From Mucilaginibacter sp. SG564 (lineage in GTDB: Bacteria; Bacteroidota; Bacteroidia; Sphingobacteriales; Sphingobacteriaceae), in assembly GCF_013149275.1 (NCBI RefSeq), contig NZ_JABGNA010000010.1, forward strand, positions 124,001 to 188,000: DNA of 64,000 bases. The letters are read 5' to 3'. The position numbers and the translations under genes are program-made. The notes below the pieces were generated by a model. It saw nothing but the letters and a program-made list of their open reading frames with translations, ran no database searches and had not been told where the DNA came from. Shown here piece by piece: positions 55,130 through 63,888 of this stretch (positions are counted from its first letter, which is position 1; every line of letters starts with the position of its first letter).

Positions 55130-55978
55130 ATGATTCAAATTCAGAATTTGGACTTTGCATATAAAAAGGGGCGCCCGGTGTTCACCAGGCTCAACCTCGA
55201 TTTGCTGCCCGGGCATATCTATGGTTTGCTCGGCAAAAATGGGGCAGGAAAGTCAACGCTGCTCAAAAGCATGGCCGGCCTGGCGTTTCCGCAGGCCGGA
55301 AAATGTATGATCAATGGGATCGACGCATCAAAGCGCCCGGTGTCTTTACTGGAAGACCTCTTTTTTCTGCCCGAGGAGATCTATGTGCCGGCATTAACCT
55401 CAGCACAATTTCTGAGAAGCACGGCTACCTTTTATCCTAAATTCAGTTTGACGGATTATTATGTTTACCTGAAAACGCTGGACGTGGATGCTGATGCAGT
55501 CATGGATAGAATGTCCTACGGTCAGCAAAAAAAGGCGATGATTGCTTTCGGGCTGGCCACCAATACCAGCGTCCTGATCATGGATGAGCCCACCAACGGC
55601 CTTGATATTCCCTCCAAGGTGCAGTTCCGCAAACTAATCGCGTCGGTGCTAAATGATGAACGTTGTATCCTGATCTCCACTCACCAGGTGCGCGATCTGG
55701 ACAGCCTGATAGATACCGTGTTGATCCTCGACAATCAGCGGATTGTGGTAAAAAAGGCTGTTGACGAAATAAGCGAACAATTAACTTTCGGTCTTTTTGA
55801 AGACACTACCGGGATGCCGGTATTATATGAGGAGGAGACAATGCGCGGTAAATACGCCATTCTGAAAAACAATAATCGTAAGTACAGCCGCCCTGATCTG
55901 GAATTGTTGTTCAACGCCATTACCACAGGAAATCAACAAATTGTTGAAGTTATTAATGGAGGAACCGGGAATGAATAA
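55130..55978 (+). CDS. ABC transporter ATP-binding protein (YtrB-like)
   Basis: A 282-residue ATPase. Walker A is GLLGKNGAGKSTLLK, the signature is the non-canonical RMSYGQQKKAMIAFGL, Walker B is VLIMDEPTNGLD and the H-loop ILISTHQVRDLD. A C-terminal extension of about 70 residues follows. It works with the permease that starts 8 bases before its stop (ATGAATAA overlap). The operon layout of ATPase, permease and YtrA-type GntR regulator resembles ABC operons induced by cell-wall-active peptides in Firmicutes. The substrate is unknown here. Confidence 0.92.
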   Translation: MIQIQNLDFAYKKGRPVFTRLNLDLLPGHIYGLLGKNGAGKSTLLKSMAGLAFPQAGKCMINGIDASKRPVSLLEDLFFLPEEIYVPALTSAQFLRSTATFYPKFSLTDYYVYLKTLDVDADAVMDRMSYGQQKKAMIAFGLATNTSVLIMDEPTNGLDIPSKVQFRKLIASVLNDERCILISTHQVRDLDSLIDTVLILDNQRIVVKKAVDEISEQLTFGLFEDTTGMPVLYEEETMRGKYAILKNNNRKYSRPDLELLFNAITTGNQQIVEVINGGTGNE

Positions 55979-56744
55979 TTTTTTCAGTCTCCGCCGGTTT
56001 AGCCGCCTGTTCATTAAGCACACGATAGAACATTACCGGACCTACCTGATGTCGACAGCAGTGATCTTCGGGGTATTTGTTTTCGGCGGTACTTTTATCT
56101 TTTTTGTTTTCCCTGCGCCACCGGATACGGGCATGCAAACCGCATGTTTTGTTTTATTAATGCTGGTGTCGGGCAGTATTTTCACCAGTACGGTATTCGG
56201 TGATTATGGCAATAAAAGCAAAGCCATACCGGCTATCACCTTACCGGCCTCGTCGTTTGAAAAATACCTGGTGGGATGGTTGTATTCGTATCCTATTTTT
56301 ATGGCTATTTATACCGGCATCTTCTTTTTGGTGCTTTTTACATTGGGCCAACTGGTGCACTTTCCGGGTATACGTTTGCAGATAATGTCATTGTCTCAGC
56401 CCGAAATGTTGCTGGTATTGGTGATCTATTCCTCACTTCATTCCTGTTGCATTTTCGGGGCCATCTTTTTTGAGAAGCTGCATTTCATCAAAACCGGCTT
56501 TGCGTTTTTTATCGGATACATTGTAATAACGATGTGTAATACCATGTTTCTTAAGCTCATTACCGGCGTAACAGTAATTAAAATGGCACTGCCGTTTGGC
56601 TTTCTCAATTTCAGCATCGGCAGCAAATTTTATTCGGTGGTTACTACCGGGCCTGTTTCAACCGGTATACTTATCACGATATTCCTGGCGGCGGCATTGA
56701 TATGGGCTGCGGCCTATTTCAGGTTAAAAGAAAAGCAGGTGTGA
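55971..56744 (+). CDS. ABC transporter permease
   Basis: A 257-residue membrane protein with six predicted helices (for example YLMSTAVIFGVFVFGGTFIF and ILITIFLAAALIWAAAYF). The ATG at 55971 was chosen because a GGAGG lies 13 bases upstream and the start overlaps the ATPase stop in the ATGAATAA arrangement. The frame start at 55941 would overlap more deeply and would put a polar stretch before the protein. It partners the ATPase at 55130-55978. No family beyond ABC-2-like permeases is recognisable. Confidence 0.85.
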   Translation: MNNFFSLRRFSRLFIKHTIEHYRTYLMSTAVIFGVFVFGGTFIFFVFPAPPDTGMQTACFVLLMLVSGSIFTSTVFGDYGNKSKAIPAITLPASSFEKYLVGWLYSYPIFMAIYTGIFFLVLFTLGQLVHFPGIRLQIMSLSQPEMLLVLVIYSSLHSCCIFGAIFFEKLHFIKTGFAFFIGYIVITMCNTMFLKLITGVTVIKMALPFGFLNFSIGSKFYSVVTTGPVSTGILITIFLAAALIWAAAYFRLKEKQV

Positions 56745-56745
56745 T

Positions 56746-57141
56746 ATGGAGTTTAAAGATAACGAAGCGATATACCTGCAAATAGCATCATTTGTGTGCG
56801 ATAATATTTTAACCGGTAAATGGCCTGCCGGACAAAAGATCTTATCTGTGCGCGATCTGGCCGTGGAACTCGAAGTTAACCCCAACACGGTGATGCGGTC
56901 ATACGAGTTTTTACAGGGGCTGGAGATCGTTTACAATAAACGCGGCCTAGGGCTGTTTGTGGCCGACGACGGTTTTGAAAAGGTGAAAGCCTACCGCAGG
57001 CAAAACTTTGTGCAGCAGCACCTGCCCGATTTTTTTAAGAATATCTACCTGCTGGATATCTCTATTGACGAGATCAGGCAGCAATACCAGGAATTCCTGG
57101 CCCATCAGTCAACTCCAAAAAGCAATACCGACGAACAATGA
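56746..57141 (+). CDS. GntR-family regulator, YtrA subfamily
   Basis: A 131-residue protein consisting almost only of a winged helix-turn-helix (about 1-72; IYLQIASFVCDNILTGKWPAGQKI, then SVRDLAVELEVNPNTVMRSYEFLQ) and a short helical dimerisation tail. It has no effector-binding domain, which defines the YtrA subgroup. It starts one base after the permease stop and overlaps the next gene by ATGA. It is the natural candidate to bind the inverted repeat at 55103-55126, so the whole operon would be self-controlled. Confidence 0.9.
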   Translation: MEFKDNEAIYLQIASFVCDNILTGKWPAGQKILSVRDLAVELEVNPNTVMRSYEFLQGLEIVYNKRGLGLFVADDGFEKVKAYRRQNFVQQHLPDFFKNIYLLDISIDEIRQQYQEFLAHQSTPKSNTDEQ

Positions 57142-57881
57142 GAACAAGTGTCAAAATATTAATTGCAGCAACGGTGCTGGTAATTGTAACCCTGGGCATC
57201 TACGATTTTCAACTGAAGGCCGAATACCTGCGAGGCGATTTCAAAAACCCGTTCCGGGATTATATCGCCACCGATTTCAGCGATTTTGATTCGATCGACC
57301 TGCATTCGGCGTCGGCCATTAACCTGATGGTGGTGAGGGGGCCTTATAAAGTGACGATTGAGCCTACCGCCATGGATTTTGTTAAAATAACCAAACGGGG
57401 CCGGACGCTGGTTTTTGATGCCAGTTATAAAGATCATTATCGCAATATTAACAGCGAATACGTGGTATTTGTATCCTGCCCGGATTTGAAAGCATTTACT
57501 ACCGATACCCGCTACACAGCGGGCGACCTGAAAGTAACCGATTCTGTTTCGAACGACTTTAACTGGAAATACAGCCGGATAACCGGATTTGATGCCGATA
57601 GTCTCCGTTTAATCGCCTTACATGCTGCAAACGTGATGCTTGAGAATAATCGCATTAATTCAGTATTGCTTACAGCGGGCGCGCAGCCGGGCGCGGGCGC
57701 GATGATCACATTTGGCGAGGGCAACCGGTTTAAATCGGCCTTTTTGGATATTCAGCATAAAAGCACTTTACGCATTCTATCCCCTGCAGGGAATCATATC
57801 ACCTATCAAATTGCCGACAGCGCCAGGCTGCTCGTAACCGGCAGTATCAGTAAACAACTCTTTAAATCCCCCCAGCCATGA
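57138..57881 (+). CDS. Membrane-anchored beta-helix protein, DUF2807/GIN-like
   Basis: A 247-residue protein with one N-terminal membrane helix or uncleaved signal (VKILIAATVLVIVTLGIYDF). The rest is beta-rich and repetitive: FDSIDLHSASAINLMVVRGPY, then VKITKRGRTLVFDASYKD. This resembles the head domain of putative auto-transporter adhesins (GIN/DUF2807). The similarity is by eye and moderate. It is embedded between the GntR gene and the second ATPase by 4-base overlaps on each side, so it is translated as part of the ABC operon. It may be a periplasmic accessory to the transporter. Confidence 0.65.
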   Translation: MRTSVKILIAATVLVIVTLGIYDFQLKAEYLRGDFKNPFRDYIATDFSDFDSIDLHSASAINLMVVRGPYKVTIEPTAMDFVKITKRGRTLVFDASYKDHYRNINSEYVVFVSCPDLKAFTTDTRYTAGDLKVTDSVSNDFNWKYSRITGFDADSLRLIALHAANVMLENNRINSVLLTAGAQPGAGAMITFGEGNRFKSAFLDIQHKSTLRILSPAGNHITYQIADSARLLVTGSISKQLFKSPQP

Positions 57882-58768
57882 AATTAACCATCAATTCACT
57901 CTCAAAAACTTATGCCAACGGTGTGCATGCCCTTAAAGATGTATCGCTGACGCTGGATAACGGCATGTTCGGTTTGCTTGGGCCAAACGGCGCTGGTAAA
58001 TCGTCGCTGATGCGTACCATAGCCACCTTGCAGGAAGCCGATAGCGGCACTGTTTTTCTGGACGGGCTCGACGTACTGAAAAACAAAACCCAGGTGCGTC
58101 AATTGCTCGGCTATCTGCCACAGGAGTTTGGGGTTTATCCCAAAATATCCGCCGAGCGCATGCTCGACCATATTGCCCAGCTCAAAGGCGTCGGCAACGC
58201 TGGCGAACGCAAGGACCTGGTGCTTGGCCTGCTGGAAAAAGTAAATCTGTTTAAAGACCGGAAAAAGCATCTCGGCACGTATTCCGGCGGGATGAAACAA
58301 CGCTTTGGTATTGCCCAGGCGCTCATCGGCGATCCGAAACTGATTATCGTAGATGAACCAACCGCAGGCCTGGACCCCGCCGAGCGGAACCGCTTTTATA
58401 ATCTGCTGAGCCAGTTAGGGCAAAACACCATCGTGATCCTATCGACCCACATTGTGGAGGACGTAAGCACGCTTTGCTCCAATTTTGCCATCATCTGCCT
58501 GGGCGAGGTACTTTACGCCGGCGCCCCCGAGACGGCCGTTAAAGAACTTGAAGGCAAGATCTACTCCAAAGCCATCAAGCAGGCCGAAATACAATATTAC
58601 CGGGATGTTTACAGCGTAATATCCACACAGTTAAAATCCGGAAAGCTTCATATCCGCATCCTCCAGGAGAGCGGTGAGCCGGCCGACGGTTTTGTATCCG
58701 CTGCGCCGAATCTCGAAGATGTTTACTTCAGCAACATTGCTACGCGTGTAGATGTAAATACCATGTAA
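57878..58768 (+). CDS. ABC transporter ATP-binding protein (GldA/CcmA-like)
   Basis: A 296-residue ATPase with all motifs: Walker A GLLGPNGAGKSSLMR, Q-loop GYLPQEFGV, signature YSGGMKQRFGIAQAL, Walker B LIIVDEPTAGLD and H-loop ILSTHIVED. The C-terminal extension (about 225-296) is common in drug or lipid exporters. It ends 21 bases before the permease/M1 fusion gene, its obvious membrane partner. It is a second, independent ATPase of the operon and is not closely similar to the one at 55130. Confidence 0.93.
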   Translation: MKLTINSLSKTYANGVHALKDVSLTLDNGMFGLLGPNGAGKSSLMRTIATLQEADSGTVFLDGLDVLKNKTQVRQLLGYLPQEFGVYPKISAERMLDHIAQLKGVGNAGERKDLVLGLLEKVNLFKDRKKHLGTYSGGMKQRFGIAQALIGDPKLIIVDEPTAGLDPAERNRFYNLLSQLGQNTIVILSTHIVEDVSTLCSNFAIICLGEVLYAGAPETAVKELEGKIYSKAIKQAEIQYYRDVYSVISTQLKSGKLHIRILQESGEPADGFVSAAPNLEDVYFSNIATRVDVNTM

Positions 58769-58789
58769 ATCACTACAAAACAAATCATT

Positions 58790-61700
58790 ATGTTTTTGAA
58801 AATCTTTCTGTTCGAGATCCAAAACCGGATCCGCAGGCCTGCCGTTTACCTGTATTTTTTGGCCATACTGGTGTTTACCACCTTCTCTTTTGCTACCGGC
58901 TCGCTGCCGGTGGGCGAGAAGGAGCATATCAATTCGCCCTACCTGATTACGTTTTGGTGCTGCGGCATCACGATGATGATGACCCTCATCAGCTCATCAG
59001 TAATGGGCACGGCAATATTCCGTGACATCGAATATCAAACCAAGGATTATTACCTGACGTACCCCATCACCCGGAATGGCTATTTCTGGGGCCGGTATTT
59101 CGGCTCATTCACTTTTATGATATTGATTGCGCTGGCTGTGCCGCTGGGTATTTACCTGGGCACACTGATCGGCCCGCTCACTGGAAAAACGATCCTCGCG
59201 CAATACGGCCCTAATAAATTGGTTTATTATGCCTATCCTTTCCTATTCATCGCACTGCCGAATATTTTATTTACCTCATCGCTGTTTTTTGGGTTGGTGG
59301 CGGTGCTGCGCAACGTTAAGATTATCTATTTTGGTGGCATACTGTTGTTCCTGTTTTACGCCATTGCCCTTTTCTTTCTGAACCATACCAATAATCTGAC
59401 GGTTATTGCCATCTCCGATCCCTTCGGACTTAACGGGGTGCGTTTCCAGATGAATAACGCCAGCGCAGCCGAGCATAACAATATGCTGATCACTGTAAGC
59501 GGGCCGCTGGCCATCAATCGTATCCTGTGGCCAGGTTTATGCTTCATTGTCTTGCTGATCACCTACCTGCGGTTCAATTTTGAGACCTTTTTTGCCGGTA
59601 AGCGTGATAAAGCGACCATTGACAAAATAGGGGTTAAAACCGGTAAGATCCTCCGTACGCCGTCGGTAAGTTTTTCGGGCACCTACAATCGGGTTACGTT
59701 TAAAAGTTTAGTGCGGCTGGAGTTGATGAACATTATCCGCGATAATTATTTCTGGATCATCGTCGGGGCCGGAAGCGTGTTCCTTGGATTTGTACTGTGG
59801 CTGGGCGATATGCATAACGGCGTACCAGATCTGCCGCGAACGGTGGTTGAATTGGGCATTTTTGCCGATGCCTTTCCGTTCTTCATGTTCTTTATTATCA
59901 TGTTCTACACCGGCGAAACCATCCAGCGCGACCGGTTAACCAGGTATTCCTTTATTAACGACTCGCTGCCGCCGCCAAATTGGGTAATGAACGGATCAAA
60001 GTTGGTATCGATGCTGCTTATCTCGGCCGGGCTTGCATTCGTGCCGTTGGTTTTAGGAGTTTTTGTACAGTTGATCAAAGGCTTTACACATATTCAGCTT
60101 CATCTATATACAACCTACATCCTAGTGATGCTGCTGCCTAAATTGCTTACCGGAGCGGTGTTTTGTTATGTGATCCAGGTGGTTTTCAATAATAAATTTG
60201 CGGCCTACGCCGTCACAGTGACGTTATGGGTTGCTATGTTTTTCCTGGATACCACCGGCATATTCGATTATCACCTGCTGATGTATTCCTACACTCCAAA
60301 GTCGGGCATGAACGATATGGACGGCATGGGGCACATGGTTAAACCGGTACTTTGGTTCGATGTGTATTGGCTGCTGGCTGCCGGGGTGCTTATTGTAATA
60401 GCGGCATTGTTTTATAACCGTGGAGTAAGCACTTCATTTAAGGAACGCTTAAGCGTGATTCCGGAGCGGTTTGATACGAAAACTAAAACGGCCTTCGCAA
60501 TTGTCCTGTCCTTATTTTTGATGGTAGGCGGTTATATTTATTACAACATCAGCTACCTCAATGAGTTTTTGACGAAGGGCGAAAACCTCGACCGCGCCGT
60601 TATCTACGAGAAAACCCTGAAGCATTACCAGGATATGCCACTGCCCAAGGTGATTAGCATCAAGATCAACGCCGACCTTTTCCCCGCTGAAAAGAAAGCC
60701 ATAACCCAGGCGGTGATGACCATCGTTAACAAGAACAATAAACCTATCAGCGAAATGCTGCTGGATGGTGACGATCTGACTGCGTATTCTATCGATATAA
60801 ACGGTAAACGGTTGTCGTTCACAACGCCGTTGCTTTATTCCCGCGGCATGTTCAGTCTATTTGGGCCTAAAAAAGATACCGCCGATTTCAGGTTATACAA
60901 GTTCGATAAGCCGCTCGCGCCCGGTGACACTGCTGTGTTGCAGGTTAGGTCACTGATTGCCCATCGGGGTTTTGAGAATGGCCCTTTCGCGCTAAATATG
61001 CTGGATAACGGCACCTTCTTTAAAGGCGGATTACCGGGATTGGGTTATGATGATGACGATGAGCTAAGTAGCCCTTACGAACGAAAAAAGGCCGGTTTGC
61101 CGCCTAAAAACGAAGAAGAGATTGCGCAGAATGATCCAGCTGGTATTAATAATTTAAAGGCTGGCCGGTCAGCAGATATGCTCACACTGGACATTACCGT
61201 AAGTACGGAGGGCGACCAAACCGCCGTAGCCAATGGCGATTTAGTAAAGCAGTGGACGCAAAATGGCCGTAACTATTTTCATTATATACAAAACAAGCCG
61301 GGAATGTACATGCCCTTCGGTATTTTGTCGGCCAGGTACGTGCGTAGTCGCGACAGTGTGATGCTGGATCACAAGGTATATATTGATATTTATTATGATG
61401 CGCAGCACGGTGCCAACGTCAGCAGGTATATGCAGGCGTATAAGAATGGATTGAAGTATTTTAGCTCGGTGTACGGCAGCTATCCGTTCAACAACATCCG
61501 TTTGGTTGAGGCTTCTCCATACGGTCCGGGCGAAGGTTCAACGGCAACGCTCGATGTGCGGAACGAGCTTAACGGCTGGAACGCCAATTTTACCGGCCCC
61601 GATCAAAACGACTATCTGTATTCGGGTGCAACCTTTCAAACCGCCCAGCAATGGTGGCGTTTTCAGGTGGCACCTAACAACACCATCGGTTCCCTGGTGA

Positions 61701-62431
61701 TAACAGAAGGGATATCCAATTATGCCTCACTGGTAATGAGCGAGAGGAAATATGGCAAGGCCAATATGCGCGATATCGTTTTGAGCCCCTTATGGTATTA
61801 CTTATTTATTCGCAGGCACCAGGACGAGCCGGAACACCCCATTATCAAAGCTGATCAGTCTATCGAATGGAGTGCCAAGACCGGTACCGCGCTTTATGGA
61901 TTGAAAGAACTGATAGCAGAGGATAGCCTGAACAATGCGCTTCGTGAATTTAAAAATGCCTACGCATTTAAAACAAGCGGACCATTCGCCGGCGCAAACG
62001 ATCTGTATCGTTATCTCCAAAAACACACACCCGATTCGCTCCAATATTACTTAACGGACACCTGGCAAAAAGTAACGCTGTACGACAACAAGATCATATC
62101 GACCGAGCTAAAGTCGACAAATAAAAAAGATGAATACAAGTTTACGCTAAAGGTAAATATTGATAAAGTTTGGATAGACAGCAATGGCAAAGAAATTCCG
62201 GCTACCAACATGAACGATTATATCGATATCGCTGTATTCGGTGATGATACCAAAGGTAAGGATGGCAGGACGGTTTCACATTTCATCTACCGGAAACGCT
62301 TTAAACTAACGCGCGGAATGCATGAACTTAACTTTATTGCGAAAGGGAGGCCAAGAGCGGTAGCTATTGATCCGGTGGGCTACCTTATCGATAGGAATCC
62401 GGCTGATAACTGGCACTCGACGAAGCAATAA
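58790..62431 (+). CDS. ABC-2 permease fused to a degenerate M1 aminopeptidase-like domain
   Basis: A 1213-residue fusion. Residues 1-600 hold about 12 membrane helices in two sets of six (first set about 15-260, second about 320-590). Residues about 610-1200 are a soluble domain with the overall pattern of ABC permease/M1 aminopeptidase fusions in Bacteroidota. In active M1 enzymes the zinc site is HExxH-x18-E. Here the matching place (residues 949-956) reads FQTAQQWW: both histidines and the glutamate are replaced, while the WW and the later Glu973 in ITEGISNY remain. The GxMEN substrate motif is also not found. The domain is therefore probably non-catalytic and may be a binding or gating module. 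It pairs with the ATPase at 57878-58768. Confidence 0.88.
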   Translation: MFLKIFLFEIQNRIRRPAVYLYFLAILVFTTFSFATGSLPVGEKEHINSPYLITFWCCGITMMMTLISSSVMGTAIFRDIEYQTKDYYLTYPITRNGYFWGRYFGSFTFMILIALAVPLGIYLGTLIGPLTGKTILAQYGPNKLVYYAYPFLFIALPNILFTSSLFFGLVAVLRNVKIIYFGGILLFLFYAIALFFLNHTNNLTVIAISDPFGLNGVRFQMNNASAAEHNNMLITVSGPLAINRILWPGLCFIVLLITYLRFNFETFFAGKRDKATIDKIGVKTGKILRTPSVSFSGTYNRVTFKSLVRLELMNIIRDNYFWIIVGAGSVFLGFVLWLGDMHNGVPDLPRTVVELGIFADAFPFFMFFIIMFYTGETIQRDRLTRYSFINDSLPPPNWVMNGSKLVSMLLISAGLAFVPLVLGVFVQLIKGFTHIQLHLYTTYILVMLLPKLLTGAVFCYVIQVVFNNKFAAYAVTVTLWVAMFFLDTTGIFDYHLLMYSYTPKSGMNDMDGMGHMVKPVLWFDVYWLLAAGVLIVIAALFYNRGVSTSFKERLSVIPERFDTKTKTAFAIVLSLFLMVGGYIYYNISYLNEFLTKGENLDRAVIYEKTLKHYQDMPLPKVISIKINADLFPAEKKAITQAVMTIVNKNNKPISEMLLDGDDLTAYSIDINGKRLSFTTPLLYSRGMFSLFGPKKDTADFRLYKFDKPLAPGDTAVLQVRSLIAHRGFENGPFALNMLDNGTFFKGGLPGLGYDDDDELSSPYERKKAGLPPKNEEEIAQNDPAGINNLKAGRSADMLTLDITVSTEGDQTAVANGDLVKQWTQNGRNYFHYIQNKPGMYMPFGILSARYVRSRDSVMLDHKVYIDIYYDAQHGANVSRYMQAYKNGLKYFSSVYGSYPFNNIRLVEASPYGPGEGSTATLDVRNELNGWNANFTGPDQNDYLYSGATFQTAQQWWRFQVAPNNTIGSLVITEGISNYASLVMSERKYGKANMRDIVLSPLWYYLFIRRHQDEPEHPIIKADQSIEWSAKTGTALYGLKELIAEDSLNNALREFKNAYAFKTSGPFAGANDLYRYLQKHTPDSLQYYLTDTWQKVTLYDNKIISTELKSTNKKDEYKFTLKVNIDKVWIDSNGKEIPATNMNDYIDIAVFGDDTKGKDGRTVSHFIYRKRFKLTRGMHELNFIAKGRPRAVAIDPVGYLIDRNPADNWHSTKQ

Positions 62432-62560
62432 AAACTAACGCTTCCGAAATTAGGCCGGGGGTGGTATTTGGAGGAGGATCAATCTTAAGTCTGTTTTATT
62501 TTAATAAAAGTAAGGCTGTTAAAAAGCGGTTCGAAGAGTTTCTCTTGCGGACTCGAACAT

Positions 62561-62673
62561 CCCGAAGCGGACTTCTTTAAATACTCGAACAAATTAGGTT
62601 TTTTTAAAGGCCTGATAAATTGCGCATTGAATTTATCAACGGTTCGACATTAGTCTTGCTCCCACTAGATCAA
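62561..62673 (+). repeat. 113-bp non-coding repeat, unit A
   Basis: Starts CCCGAAGCGGACTTCTTTAA and contains TGCGCATTGAATTTATCAAC. It is followed head-to-tail by unit B with a 113-base period. The two agree closely over roughly the first 100 bases. No coding potential is seen. Confidence 0.7.
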
Positions 62674-62786
62674 CCCGAACAGGAATTTTTCTAATTCTCG
62701 AACCGATTAGGTTTTACTAAATGCCTGGTAGAATGCGCATTGAATCTATCAATCGATTCGATATTAGTCCTGTTCGGGCTTGAAAT
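62674..62786 (+). repeat. 113-bp non-coding repeat, unit B
   Basis: Starts CCCGAACAGGAATTTTTCTA and contains TGCGCATTGAATCTATCAAT. It is a tandem neighbour of unit A and in the same orientation as the diverged copy at 54938-55031. The surrounding gap 62432-62978 holds no gene; a small AGGTCT-TTC-AGACCT hairpin occurs at 62794-62808. Confidence 0.7.
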
Positions 62787-62978
62787 GCATCCAAGGTCTT
62801 TCAGACCTAACATGAAACTTTCGACGTTGGAAAAATTATCGATGATGTGGATAAACCACACCTGATTGATCCCGTTTGGCCAATTCCAAAATAACCATCT
62901 TTAGTGCTTAAGTTCAGGATTTTAGGAAAAGAAAGAAAATTGGCGAAGAAGGGTCAGCGTAATAGGTTTATCCACTTA

Positions 62979-63176
62979 TTACTCCTTGTCTTTAAAAGTT
63001 TTGACTTCACCCTTGTGCAGGCTTCGGTTCGGGTGCTGCACCTCCAACTCACCGGTGTCCAGGTTTTCGATCTCATAACTTTCGCTGGTTGGTTCCTGCA
63101 ATGTCTCGCTCTCGCGTCCGTCGCCCAAGGACTTGCCTTTGCGGTCCGAACCGCTCACGTTCTCATTTTTTATCAT
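62979..63176 (-). CDS. Small acidic/polar hypothetical protein, 65 residues
   Basis: From ATG 63176 it reads MIKNENVSGSDRKGKSLGDG and continues with a very polar, probably disordered chain ending KTFKDKE. No family known to me. It starts 12 bases after the stop of the acidic protein at 63188-63388, so the two form a pair. Composition on the opposite strand over the same bases is far less protein-like, which favours this strand. Confidence 0.55.
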   Translation of the reverse strand: MIKNENVSGSDRKGKSLGDGRESETLQEPTSESYEIENLDTGELEVQHPNRSLHKGEVKTFKDKE

Positions 63177-63187
63177 GATCAAATTGT

Positions 63188-63388
63188 TTACAGGTCATCA
63201 TCTTCATCGTACAGCGGTTCGGTTTCCAAGTCGCTGCTGTCAGTCTCAGAACCGCTCAGCGTTTCTGCGCCGGTTTCGGGATAGTCCTCCTGGTCTGCGG
63301 CGTCCCTTTCGGGCTTAAAAATGCGCGGGATAGCCTTTTCATTACTGGCCATTTTGGGGTCTTTGGGATCGGTCGTTTCCATGGTCAT
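63188..63388 (-). CDS. Small acidic disordered hypothetical protein, 66 residues
   Basis: MTMETTDPKDPKMASNEKAI begins a strongly acidic chain (many Asp, Glu and Ser; ends EPLYDEDDDL) that is probably disordered. A second ATG at 63382 is possible. It is paired with the 65-residue gene downstream and divergent from the YjdM gene across 87 bases. Function unknown. Confidence 0.55.
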   Translation of the reverse strand: MTMETTDPKDPKMASNEKAIPRIFKPERDAADQEDYPETGAETLSGSETDSSDLETEPLYDEDDDL

Positions 63389-63453
63389 ACGATATTTATG
63401 CTAATCAAATAACCCACCTTGCTGGTTCAATGTTTTCAGGAATTGAGATTTCT

Positions 63454-63461
63454 TATCTTTG
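63454..63461 (+). promoter_or_regulatory. Putative -7 element of the yjdM gene
   Basis: TATCTTTG matches TAnnTTTG exactly, 15 bases before the start codon at 63476. No clear -33 element. Confidence 0.5.
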
Positions 63462-63475
63462 CGCTTTAACAGATA

Positions 63476-63820
63476 ATGGCCATGACTGAACTTGCACCCT
63501 GCCCGATCTGCGGATCCCCTTACACTTATGAATTCGAAAGCTTACTGGTTTGTCCGGAATGCGGGCATGAGTGGCAAGCTGCTAAAGAGATGACAATTGA
63601 GAAAGGTTTTGTCGTAAAGGACACCAATGGCAATATCCTGGTTGATGGCGACACGGTGGTGACCATCAAAAACCTGCCGGTAAAAGGAACCTCCCAATCC
63701 ATCAAAGCCGGTACCAAGGTAAAGAACATCCGTTTGGTGGATAGCGATCATAACATCGACTGTAAGATCGATGGCTTCGGCGCAATGGTACTGAAATCGG
63801 AGTTTGTTAAAAAAGCATGA
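63476..63820 (+). CDS. yjdM: YjdM/PhnA-family zinc-ribbon protein
   Basis: A 114-residue protein. The N-terminal zinc ribbon has two cysteine pairs, CPICG and CPECGHEW. The C-terminal beta domain carries the family sequence VVKDTNGNILVDGDTVVTIK and LPVKGTSQSIKAGTKVKNIRLV. Proteins of this family were once called PhnA because of linkage to phosphonate genes, but phosphonoacetate hydrolase activity belongs to an unrelated protein; the role of this family is unclear. A second ATG 6 bases downstream is possible. It is a stand-alone gene with a good -7 element upstream. Confidence 0.9.
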   Translation: MAMTELAPCPICGSPYTYEFESLLVCPECGHEWQAAKEMTIEKGFVVKDTNGNILVDGDTVVTIKNLPVKGTSQSIKAGTKVKNIRLVDSDHNIDCKIDGFGAMVLKSEFVKKA

Positions 63821-63888
63821 TGCTGATTCCTGAAATTGGACCGCTCAACAAAACTGCTTTTTAATTTCCGGCCGATCTTTGTGTTATT

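Noticed and set aside
62904..63284. 126-codon + strand frame with Ser-rich C-terminus
   Set aside because: It is the shadow of two small acidic proteins on the minus strand, which have more protein-like composition and tight spacing.
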